A DNA stretch of 64,000 nucleotides from Symsagittifera roscoffensis (Eukaryota; Xenacoelomorpha; Acoela; Convolutidae): the NCBI RefSeq assembly GCF_963678635.1, contig NC_087065.1:74163345-74227344 (forward strand). The letters are read 5' to 3'. Numbering within the stretch: the first letter of the stretch is position 1; each line of letters starts with the position of its first letter. The notes under the pieces were generated by a model. The model saw nothing but the letters and a program-made list of their open reading frames with translations. It did no database searches and had not been told where the DNA came from. Both the position numbers and the translations under genes were made by a program. Positions 21,901-32,900 of the stretch are shown here, one piece after another.

Positions 21901-23568
21901 ATGGGGAGGAACTTTGTATTCGGATGTTTTAGTTTTTCTGTTTGTTTTCCGGACTAGGCTGACTGATATATCATATTAGAGTCCTTTCATTCGTGATTCG
22001 AACCACATTAAAAATATCTCAAAAATTTTCCCAGTGTCGAGAAAAACCGGTTTGAAATTTTTGATTTTTCGTCTTAATTTGAGCGAATAAAGCAGCGGGC
22101 AAGCTTCATCAGCTGGATTATGCCTTATTTAAGACCTTAAAACTTAGTTTTTAGTAAGTAAAATTAGTGTTTGGAGTTTTTTTAGCTTCATTTTTAGTTT
22201 TTCTAGTCATTTGTTTAGAAAAATTTTTGACCAATTTGCCGATTACTATGACTGTCTAATATGCCTTATTTTTTTTAACGTCAGATCCTTTTATCACACC
22301 AAGCAGAAAAAACTACACTAATTTGAAAAACAACTTTCTTAACTTTAATTTTCTAAAGACCTTGGTCGGAACATTCTGTGCTACTTGCACAGTAACCGGC
22401 TATCCTTATATTCGTTGTGCATTTTGTTTTCAATGTCTGTCTAATTTCGCTTGCTTCTAAAAATGGGCAAATATTTTTCTTCGTAAATTCTGGCATGGTA
22501 CGCATATTCTTGTTCGGATCAGTTTCTTTCTCATAATTGAAAATTTGATTTTGCACGGTTTGGATTTTGCTTAAAAGTAAAAAAATGTTCTTTGATGTCA
22601 TTTTGCTGTCTGTTTTTCTGCTTTGTTTTGTTTAGCTCATTGTGCTTAAGGGATAAATCATCTGTTTAAGTGCAGGAGCAGTTCATTTTGATAAAGACAT
22701 TTTTGAATGAAACTGTCGAAAAAGTATTTGATAATAATTTAGCTCTATGGCGAAGTCAAATTCTGAATTTATGGAGCTTATTTTGCCCTTTCCAGCAGCT
22801 GAGATTCTTGCAAGTGTCAACAACTATTCATAGAAAGCCAGCGAGGTTTTTTATTCTGGTTGGAAATCTGTAAAAAACGAAATCTTACATATAATATACT
22901 GAGAGTTTATTTACTGATTCGAGTTGATTTTTAGATTTTGTTTTTGATTTTTTGCTCGCTTTGTCTGCTTCTTTGGTCTCTTTTATCGCAATTGGTGCAT
23001 AGCTCCGCTTCGCTTTGCTGAGAATAATGTTGTTCTCTCCAGATTTGTCTTCTGAAATTTTCGGGTCCTGTTTTTCTAATCGTTTAGAGATAACATCGCT
23101 GCAACAACTGAAAGCTTGCCAAACTATTTACCTGACTGGTTTTGATTTATTGGATAAACTAGCCGATATTACCAGCAAACCAAATATGATTTTTTTTAAA
23201 AAAAGGGACATCAATTCAGTAGTTACAATATTTGAGCCAGCTTTTCTAATCAATGTTTTCTGGCCCATGAATCAAATAGCGCGCAGTTCTGCTTCGCCTT
23301 TGAGACCTAGCCGGTTTTCTCAATTTTTCGCAAAGGAGCTCGAGGAGATTTTTGTGGAGAAAAGTTCTGTTACTACATAATTACCAGCAGTAATGTTATG
23401 AAGATGTCTAAAGAAGATAGTTTATGCTATCTTAAATTAATGGTTTAGTCTAGTGGTAGAATGATATTTAGAGAATTAGTTAGATAACTTTATTAATCAC
23501 TTTCAGAAAAATGACGACCTCAGAAAGCTTCAAATTGTGACTTTTGTGGAACAGGGTGCTGTCGCAGA
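18947..23568 (+). repeat. segment B1, 4.6-kb direct repeat
   Basis: Repeated directly at 25201-29722 with roughly 2-3% scattered differences by eye. B2 lacks about 80 bases corresponding to about 20010-20090. Mostly noncoding and T-rich. Frames preserved in both copies are a 69-codon minus-strand frame (20702-20493) and a 117-codon frame near the 3' end. Neither matches a known family. Confidence 0.85.
23027..23380 (+). CDS. hypothetical ORF in B1, 117 aa
   Basis: ATG-initiated frame (MLFSPDLSSEIFGSCFSNRL to VEKSSVTT) that is also intact in B2. It is the longest frame in the repeat. I recognise no domain. The three residue differences I saw between copies are all nonsynonymous, which gives no sign of selection for protein. 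It begins just after a SINE tail word and may be a chance frame. Confidence 0.2.
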   Translation: MLFSPDLSSEIFGSCFSNRLEITSLQQLKACQTIYLTGFDLLDKLADITSKPNMIFFKKRDINSVVTIFEPAFLINVFWPMNQIARSSASPLRPSRFSQFFAKELEEIFVEKSSVTT

Positions 23569-23650
23569 AACAGGGAATTGCACAACCACGAAGCTAGCGA
23601 GACTATAATTATTACGAATCAGAGCCCGATTTCTTTTTGTAACTTTAGAC

Positions 23651-23944
23651 AAAAAAGAAACCACATTTTGTCTAAAGTTACTACCTGCTCGGGATCGAAC
23701 CGGCAGTTTCAGGTTGATGGCGCATTCTGTATACGCTCAGCCATAATCGTTTTAACTCCTTGGGGAAATTTGCACACAAGATGCAAGACGGTTTTCTTGA
23801 TGGCCGTCTTGCATCTTGTGTGCAAATTTCCCCAAGGAGTTAAAACGATTATGGCTGAGCGTATACAGAATGCGCCATCAACCTGAAACTGCCGGTTCGA
23901 TCCCGAGCAGGTAGTAACTTTAGACAAAATGTGGTTTCTTTTTT
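23651..23944. repeat. perfect palindrome, 141-bp arms, 12-base spacer
   Basis: Left arm 23651-23791 and right arm 23804-23944 are exact reverse complements as far as I can check by eye, with the 12-base loop TTTTCTTGATGG. Each arm contains the tRNA-like relic. As DNA or RNA this would form a very long hairpin. Confidence 0.9.
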
Positions 23945-25192
23945 TATGAGCAATTGTTGTTTTGTGGATCTTCTGCAAAATATCATCAATTGGCGATCAG
24001 ACACTGCTGGTTATATCAGAAATTGTTAGCACACATGGCATCGTGGAGACGTATTCTACTCGTACGGCTCCGAAGCCAACTTTTTTTAAAACTGAAATCA
24101 ATGCCAATTATGTCTACTGACTTTATGGCATCTGATAATGAAGACACGTAACAATGCCAGAAGTGTAAAGACACGTTGACTTCAGAATCCAAATTTTACG
24201 ATTGTCTTGTTGCATTAGTTCATCAATGTTGTGAACTAATTGTTGTATCTGCTATTGATATTTAAAAAATCGTAGATTAATTAGGTAGCCTAATTTAGTT
24301 TTTCAAACTATGACGATTTCTTTTCATAATCAGATCGCCGTTTGATTTAGTTTTAGATAGATTAAAAACAGTAAATTAACCCCCCACCCACCGGTACTGA
24401 GAGACTCGATACACATTTCCTTTGAAAATGGTAAAGCCAATCTATAATTTGCACATAAGATGGGGGGACGGGAATGTGTGTCACTCGCGATCTCGGCCAA
24501 CTAAGTTTAGGAACGTATATAGGATTTTAAAAGTTGTTTCATAAAATTGCTTGAACTAAAGTTAATTTGTTGACAGTGCTTTTTGTGCCGATTTAGTTCA
24601 ATAAGTAACATATATGGCTGAGCTGCGCGTGGCACTGGTTCGAGTCCCACGCTAATCTGAAGATTTTCGCTTTTTGGTACAATTACTACGTTTTCTTGAT
24701 GGCTTTGAAACCAATGAATGTTTTTTGCATACTTGTGTGGGACTCAGTTGTGATCTTTTTAATTTAATATTTGCAGAGAATTAAAACTTTAATTGGAGAA
24801 CCGTTTTTCAAAATTCCCAACAGTGTAACCGTTTCGTTTTTATCTTAAATTGCTTACTGATATTATAATTAGGTTATGTTTTTTTTTCAAATCTTATCTA
24901 ACTGTAATCTCTGTTTTTTTGTAACCGTTTTGTTTATTAACTACCAGTGTAGTTATTTTGGGTACTGAAGCATTTTCAGTACATCTCAACCAGAGTTGGA
25001 CACTCAGCTGTTTATTGCTTTTTTTACTCTGACCCACTGTATATAATAGGCTGCAGTTTTTCAAAGGATAATGACAATGTTTAATGTGTTTTTTTTTGTT
25101 GAAGCAATCACTTGTATGAACGACTCTTAAGTCGCTTTTCGAGTATTTTTTTTTTCATCTTAAACTCATCTCTCCGTTTTTCGTCGATCAAT
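23804..25192 (-). repeat. segment A' (inverted copy of 17579-18968)
   Basis: Reverse complement of segment A with only a few substitutions. Its outer end joins B2 through ACAAGTTA at 25193-25200. Confidence 0.85.
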
Positions 25193-25200
25193 ACAAGTTA

Positions 25201-28200
25201 GCACACAAGATGCAAGACGCTTTACGTAGGACAAGACAACGTACACGATAAACATTTTGTAAAGAATCAATTAGTGCATCTTTTACGTTAAAAATAATGT
25301 AAATAAGAACAGAATTAAGAATAGAACTTGAATTAGCTTTTGATAAACACGAAAAAGTGTAATTTGATACTTGAAAGCTTTTTAACAAAGACGTTTTTTT
25401 ATTCAGAATTGAATCCCTTGCAATACCCATCAGAACTCTTAGCTTCTCCAAACAAAAAATTAATGCCAAAAAACGGAATGAAGAGCTATTGATGTTTTTA
25501 AGTGTCGTAAATACGAGGTTCAACAAATAGCAAAATTAAAAAAAAAAATTTTTCCTTGCACCACCAACTTTTCTCAAGTAATGAAGATTCCTGTTCAGCC
25601 GTTTATAGCACTTTGGCAGAAAAAACATCAATATGCTGTAAAATGTTTTAAAATAGAGAAAAATTTTTAAAAAGTTTTTTTTTGAAAAAATCAAAAATTA
25701 GTAATTTTCAAAAATAAAAAAAAGAGAAAAACAATTGCATATTATGAGCCAGCGTACCCAATTTAGTGGGACTATTATTTCAATTTATCAAAAAATGTTG
25801 AAAATTGTAGATTTTATGAAGTTTTCATTTAGGCTCTTTTTCCTTGTCGCCTCCACTTAAGGCACCTTTGAGCCATCTTGAGAAACTTGTACCTAAACAA
25901 GCTATAAAGATAGTCTGAATGAGCCATTTTTAGCATACTAACAAACCTCAGCATATTAACAAATCTCAAGAAAAAACCTCAGAAAATAGGTAATTTTCAA
26001 TTTTAACCTTTTTTCTTCTTCAAATGGCGGTACTTAGAATAATTTTTCAGCTGAAAAGTCCAAAAAAAAACATCAAAAAAAATCATTTTTCGAAAAAACT
26101 TCAAAAAATCTCATCAGTCTTTTTGTTTGAGTCTTCGAGGTTTTGGGAGACCTTATCTGGCGGCTAACAAGAAGTGGATCACTTATTTTAAAATTTTGAG
26201 AAAGGTCAAAAAAACATGTTTTTTCGATTTTTTTGACAGAATTCTGAAAGCTATATCTAACTGACTCTAACTCAAAATCGTTTTTTTTTACTTTATTTCT
26301 GAACAAAAAGTTTAAAAAATCGAAAATTTGGAATTTTTTTGAAAAAAATGGTTCTTTTGAAGAAGTGCCAAGTTTCAGCTGAAACTTTTCATATTAGCTT
26401 CTCAATTTTCTCAGATTCAAAAAACTCCACCACCATGATGATTAGTTTGTTAGATAGAACTGCTCAGATCAGTTTAGACTTATTTTCATAAGTATATCAA
26501 AATTTTTACTTATTTTTGAGAACTAAGCAAAATAAAAATTTTTCCCAATTTGGGCAAAATGCCCTAATTAGTCCAAACACCTGTTCAAAATTTTTGGGTC
26601 AAAAAGTCACAAGAGGAAACCACTATTCATTTGACATTCTAGAGCCGCATGCAAAAAATTAGAAAAAGTTACAGGAGGGTTTTTGAGAACGTGAAAGTTT
26701 TGGTCGAAAAGCTAGAGATATCTTTATGAAAATTTTTTGTGCCAGGATCAGGCGGGGCGCCTTCCCCGCCCTCAAAGATTTTTGTGCGAATTGTCGCGAC
26801 CACCAAGTCTGTACTTTTTTCTGATTACTTGCTTTCATTTGTGTTTTTTCCAACTGTCTGTTGGCCATATTCTTAAAATTGCGCCTTGAAAATCATAACC
26901 AGTCTTTTCAGCTACATGCAAAGCTATTTATTTTTATTAAACCCAAATTCTTCATTGGTACAAAACGATTTCTTTTGTTTTGCGAACAAAATTCTTGTGT
27001 CAATCATAGTTTTTACATCCTGGGATCAGGTCTAATTTTGGTCATGTCGATTGTTATCGAGGTATACTTAGTTAAGAAAACGCACAAATTGTTTTGCTAG
27101 TTAGGAGAGAATTTTATCGAGTTTTAGAAAGGCTAAGTAATTGATTTTTTTAAAGAATTGCAAAAGTTTGGTGCTTTTATGACACCTTTTAGGCGGCCGT
27201 TTTTTCTGTTTTCTTTGTATGAGAAACAAATTAATGATTTTTTGTAAATGAACAAAACATTTGATTTGTTCGATTTTGTAGGATTCAGACGTATTCCTGC
27301 AAACTTCTTAAATACTTTGGCGTTGAAAGAATTGGAGTTGATTTAGTTTTTGAGAGTATGGCTTTTCAAAGAAACTTTTTCGTTTGAGTTATGGCATAGA
27401 TTTTTGTATTGCAAAAGCAGTGAAGCTCTGCCTAACCTCTGTCTAAATCAGGTTTATAAAACTATTCACGATTTTGTTGAACAACTAGCTTTTTAAGTAT
27501 CCGTTGCATTCAATGTATTGTTTTTTTTTTGCTTTAAAGGGCTTTTGTCGGCCGAGTCACTACTTTTTGCGTCGTCTTCTTTTGAAGACTCAATTTTTTA
27601 TTGCGAGCGTTTGCATCGATGGGACTTAGAAACATGTTATGGTTCAAAGTTTTTCAGACAACCTTTTTTTGCTGAAAGGGTGTCATCTGCCCTAGTATTG
27701 TCGGCTTACTTGCAACTTTGTACATTTTGTTTCAATGCTTTCTGAACACGTGTTTTGTCCTTTTTGGCATGTTGTTCCAGAAATGAATTCCAATACATCA
27801 ACAATAATTTCTAGTGTTTAATCTTTCATTTTTTTTGAAATTTTTCCTTTTTCGATTATTAATGCATCATTGATAATTTCTAGTGTTTAAACTTTCGTTT
27901 TTTTCCGAAAATTTTCCTTTTTCTTCGATTATTAATCCCATTTTCGGCTTTTTTCTTGCCTTGCTATGTTGTTGATGTATCGCAATTGGAACGATGGCCC
28001 ACTATACTTTTTTGTATTTTTGCAAGGAAGAGATAAGTGGCTGGGTTTTTGTTCCGACCATTGAAAAATGGGGAGGAACTTTGTATTCGGATGTTTTAGT
28101 TTTTCTGTTTGTTTTCCGGACTAGGCTGACTGATATATCATATTAGAGTCCTTTCATTCGTGATTCGAACCACATTAAAAATATCTCAAAAATTTTCCCA

Positions 28201-29722
28201 GTGTCGAGAAAAACCGGTTTGAAATTTTTGATTTTTCGTCTTAATTTGAGCGAATAAAGCAGCGGGCAAGCTTCATCAGCTGGATTATGCCTTATTTAAG
28301 ACCTTAAAACTTAGTTTTTAGTAAGTAAAATTAGTGTTTGGAGTTTTTTTAGCTTCATTTTTAGTTTTTCTAGTAATTTGTTTAGAAAAATTTTTGACCA
28401 ATTTGCCGATTACTATGACTGTCTAATATGCCTTATTTTTTTTAACGTCAGATCCTTTTATCACACCAAGCAGAAAAAACTACACTAATTTGAAAAACAA
28501 CTTTCTTAACTTTAATTTTCTAAAGACCTTGGTCGGACTTGCACAGTAACCGGCTATCCTTATATTCGTTGTGCATTTTGTTTTCAATGTCTGTCTAATT
28601 TGGCTTGCTTCTAAAAATGGGCAAATATTTTTCTTCATAAATTCTGGCATGGTACGCATATTCTTGTTCAGATCAGTTTCTTTTTCATAATTGAAAATTT
28701 GATTTTGCACGGTTTGGATTTTGCTTAAAAGTAAAAAAATGTTCTTTGATGTCATTTTGCTGTCTGTTTTTCTGCTTTGTTTTGTTTAGCTCATTGTGCT
28801 TAAGGGATAAATCATCTGTTTAAGTGCAGGAGCAGTTCATTTTGATAAAGACATTTTTGAATGAAACTGTCGAAAAAGTATTTGATAATAATTTAGCTCT
28901 ATGGCGAAGTCAAATTCTGAATTTATGGAGCTTATTTTGCCCTTTCCAGCAGCTGAGATTCTTGCAAGTGTCAACAACTATTCATAGAAAGCCAGCGAGG
29001 TTTTTTATTCTGGTTGGAAATCTGTAAAAAACGAAATCTTACATATAATATACTGAGAGTTTATTTACTGATTCGAGTTGATTTTTAGATTTTGTTTTTG
29101 ATTTTTTGCTCGCTTTGTCTGCTTCTTTGGTCTCTTTTATCGCAATTGGTGCATAGCTCCGCTTCGCTTTGCTGAGAATAATGTTGTTTTCTCCAGATTT
29201 GTCTTCTGAAATTTTCGGGTCCTGTTTTTCTAAGCGTTTAGAGATAACATCGCTGCAACAACTGAAAGCTTGCCAAACTATTTACCTGACTGGTTTTGAT
29301 TTATTGGATAAACTAGCCGATATTACCAGCAAACCAAATATGATTTTTTTTAAAAAAAGGGACATCAATTCAGTAGTTTCAATATTTGAGCCAGCTTTTC
29401 TAATCAATGTTTTCTTGCCCATGAATCAAATAGCGCGCAGTTCTGCTTCGCCTTTGAGACCTAGCCGGTTTTCTCAATTTTTCGCAAAGGAGCTCGAGGA
29501 GATTTTTGTGGAGAAAAGTTCTGTTACTACATAATTACCAGCAGTAATGTTATGAAGATGTCTAAAGAAGATAGTTTATGCTATCTTAAATTAATGGTTT
29601 AGTCTAGTGGTAGAATGATATTTAGAGAATTAGTTAGATAACTTTATTAATCACTTTCAGAAAAATGACGACCTCAGAACGCTTCAAAATGTGACTTTTG
29701 TGGAACAGGGTGCTGTCGCAGA
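25201..29722 (+). repeat. segment B2, 4.5-kb direct repeat
   Basis: Second copy of B, ending about 180 bases before the ATG of the SLC18B1-like gene. The 117-codon hypothetical frame corresponds to 29181-29534 here. No gene recognised. Confidence 0.85.
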
Positions 29723-29902
29723 GATACGCCTGTGAATTGTAGTATTTAAATCACGCAAAAGTGCAATTATTAACTACCATTCAAGCAATCACAAATCTAG
29801 TGCAATATATATACTTAGTGAAGAATCTTCAATCGGTCGATTTGAAGTTAGAAATATCAAATTGTACATATGTGCAAACAAGCTAGCTGCTAATTTTGTG
29901 CA
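29723..29902 (+). promoter_or_regulatory. presumed promoter / 5' untranslated region of the SLC18B1-like gene
   Basis: The only unique DNA between the duplication end and the ATG. It contains a TATATATA at about 29804. Position is the main argument; no transcription start can be fixed. Confidence 0.25.
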
Positions 29903-32900
29903 ATGTCGTCGGCCGAACTTACAACTAAAGTGATTGTAGCTTTGGTCATTTCTGTGCTGCTTTTTGTGGCCGAAGGAATAAACTACTCCCAGCTGGCGCC
30001 CTTTTTCCCAAACGAAGCGGAACTGTACAAGGGGCTGAGCGAGTTTCTTGTGGGTGCAATTACTAGTTGTTTCGATTTTTCAACTCTCATCTTCAGTGCT
30101 TTCTTACCCCTATTTGCCAAACCGGAGTTGAACAAATTCTTCTTCATATGGGGCACAACTATGGGTGCAGTTGCTAACATTTGTTTTGGAATCCTTGGAA
30201 ACGGACCAGGTTTGCAATTCCTAATTTTACTTATGTTTCTTTTTACAATCCCATGTTTAAACATATGTACACAATTTCAAAAAGGAACAAAATACACCCA
30301 TAGTAAAACGTGTTGCTTGCCGAAAAAATTTATTTAAGGGTAATGAACGTGATGAGTCCTCTTATATAGGTCTTCACGAAAAAATTTCCAAAAATTTGTT
30401 CAGGCTCAAATTTACTTTTTCGCGATTTGAATTTTGATTTTTTTTTTTAAATTTTCTCAAATTGGGTGAAACATAAGTTGTTCGTGAAATTCAAAGAGAT
30501 TTAAGGGCATATATTTTTTCTTTAAAATTCTTCAAAAAACAAGAAGTTAGTTTTTCTGTTTCCTTGCGTTCATTACTCTTTTTCAGCAGTCAGTTGGTTT
30601 GTCTTCAACTGTCTTTTTATCTATTCCCCCCGTACGTTACACAGTAAAGGCTATCCACCCCTATAAAGGAACAATTCAACCTTTAAGCATATGCGAATTT
30701 TATACCTTGTAATAATTTCACCCTCCCCTCTCTGCAAGTGTGAAAAAGCTAGTTATGTAACATCATCGGATCTTTTTTGTCTGTACAGGCGGATGGTGGT
30801 TTGCATCAATGTGTTTCTTCTCTCGCATCGTCATGGGCATCGGAGCTGGCATGCTATGGTCAGTTGGAGTGCCACTTCTGACATCTATGGCCCCATCTTA
30901 CGCTGGAAGAATCACGTCCCTCATCGAGTCAGGAGTGGGAGTTGGGATCGCAATCGGACCCCCAATTGGAAGCGGGGTGTACAGTCTAGGGGGGTATATG
31001 TATCCCTTTCTGGTGGCTGGAATTATTGAGATGCTGTTCGTGTTAGTTGCAATGGTTACTATTCCTAGTGCGAACAGTGTTTCTAACTCGCGTGCAGCAA
31101 GTGTTGCAGCTGACAGTGGAATAAACAGTGACGACAGGTAGCTAGTTTTACGTTCAAATGATATTTGTTGGACTGTTTCAAATTTTTTTCCATCGAACTG
31201 AATTTTCAAAATTGGACATTTTGCTATATAATCAATAAATTGAATTTCTTTAATAATGTTTTTTTTCTAAATTGAAAATTAAGTTCATTCTATAGTCCCT
31301 ATTTTCCATTGGAATTTTAGTTTTGAAAAACGAAGTTTTTGTGGTCAAAAAGTTTTTTTGTTGTTGAGTAATAAATAGTTTTGAAAAAAATGTTCTCCAT
31401 ATCTTACGTCTAGCATTTAGCCATAAACATTTGTAAAATTACTATGAAAAGGTAAAACTTGCCATGATGGGACGGGGAATGGAAAAGAGTCATTAACCGA
31501 AACACGCCAAGATAATAAGGAAAGAATCAAAACCAGATCTGCTTAGGATTGACTTCAAAATCGAATTGCTTTGCCTACAGAGTTCGATTGTTTTTTTTTT
31601 GAAAATCATCTCTCGAAAAGCTTTTAAATCCGTTACTTTAGTTTAACACGAATGAATTTTAAAGAATGTAGCAAAAGTTTTATATATTTCAAATGAACTG
31701 AACAAATCTTCAGTAATGCTTTCAAGTAAACTGTTGCGTGCCTGTTTTTATCAACAGTTGTTTTTAGTTTCAGCGGAACATCAATTATGATAATAAAATT
31801 TTTCGGCAGTTACTGTGGGCATATTTGATTCATTTTTGGGCTTCAAAGCGAAGAATGTTTTGTAATTATTGCAATATTATCTTCCAGCACGATGGTTGAC
31901 ATATCAGAAAGCGACCAGAACTCAGACGTAAATCTTCTGACAGCCAAAGACCCCCCGCTTCAAAACAATACTCTGCCAGACAACACTAGCGAAGCATTGG
32001 CAGCTTTTCTTGCCTACCCAGGGGTGTGGCTAGTCAGCATGTTCTTCATTCTGGGCTCTGTCCCTTTTGGACTCTATGACGTCTCTCTTTCGCCGTATCT
32101 ATTGCAGACATTCGGTGTAGATGGCGACACAGCTGGCTTGTATTTCCTGGCAATGGGTGCACTCTATGCAATTTGTACGCAGTTTGTGGGCTTATTAGTC
32201 GATAAAGGTACGCTGTTTTTTTTAAAATTGTTAAGTGTCACAACGAAGTGTTTAATTTTTAACAAAAATAATTTTTCAAGTTTTCTATTTTGATTTCTTT
32301 TCAAGTTCAATTCAATAGCATTTGCTGAAAGGAAGGAAATTTATGGTCCAATTACGAAAGTGCAAACGGAGCTCGGGGACCTGTTTTTTGTAAACTAGAG
32401 TTTTTGTGCTTTTTCGGACTATCGTCCGTATCTTTATTTTGTCGGCTTAGTTACCATAACCCGAACTTGCTGTAGCACCCATGTTGGATACGAAAACGCC
32501 CGGAAATTGGAAACTGAAAGTTTTCCGCTGATATAGACTATTGTCTGTCTGCTTATTTTTGTCGGCTTAAGTCTATGCATATTTCTGCATTTTTCTGATG
32601 GCTATGTTTATCCCTGTAATTACCAGCAAAATAAAAAAGTAATGATCTAGTTTTATCAAATCGGGTTAGTATTTTACACTTATCCAATTTTATCAGAGCG
32701 GTTTAGTATTTTACATAAGCGAGCATAGAGTATGAATCTACTTTTTTTTCACATAAGGCGCAATAAAAAGTGCTCATTTGGTAGCATTTTTGCTATGATT
32801 ACTATCTAGAATTTTCATGGAATCTGTTATCTGCTTTATTGGTGGCTATTGTTTGCCGATTGTCAAGCCACCCTTAATGAAGAAAACCGTTAACTTACTT

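Larger units (their letters stand above)
17489..23568. repeat. tandem duplication, unit 1 (A + B1)
   Basis: A 6.1-kb unit. The first 1.46 kb (A) is followed by 4.62 kb (B1, 18947-23568). Unit 2 follows at 23573-29722, with B repeated directly and A mostly inverted. Unit 1 contains no convincing gene. It carries T/A-rich noncoding DNA, a tRNA-like relic and tail-only SINE words near 21250 and 23000. Confidence 0.85.
23573..29722. repeat. tandem duplication, unit 2 (rearranged A + B2)
   Basis: Order in unit 2: 23573-23632 copies 17489-17547 directly; 23651-23791 copies about 18828-18968 directly; 23804-25192 is 18968-17579 in reverse complement; an 8-base joint; then B2 (25201-29722) copies 18947-23568 directly. 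So the A portion was partly deleted and inverted, with a snap-back at about 23797, while B was copied in normal orientation. This is the pattern expected from replication template switching. A misassembly is the main alternative. Confidence 0.8.

Noticed and set aside
23440-23475. TTTAGTCTAGTGGTAGAATG resembling a tRNA 5' half
   Set aside because: Only box A-like sequence; no anticodon arm or T-arm follows.
24590-24660. Possible tRNA in segment A' (also 18110-18185 in A)
   Set aside because: GGTTCGAGTCCC box B is present but the D and anticodon arms do not fold properly; a tRNA-like relic at most.
17579-25192. A DNA transposon with 1.39-kb terminal inverted repeats
   Set aside because: No target-site duplication at the outer ends, no transposase, and the direct repetition of B shows a rearranged tandem duplication instead.
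30691-31029. Alternative frame overlapping transporter exon 2
   Set aside because: The exon 2 frame matches the transporter family and joins in phase with its neighbours; this one does not.
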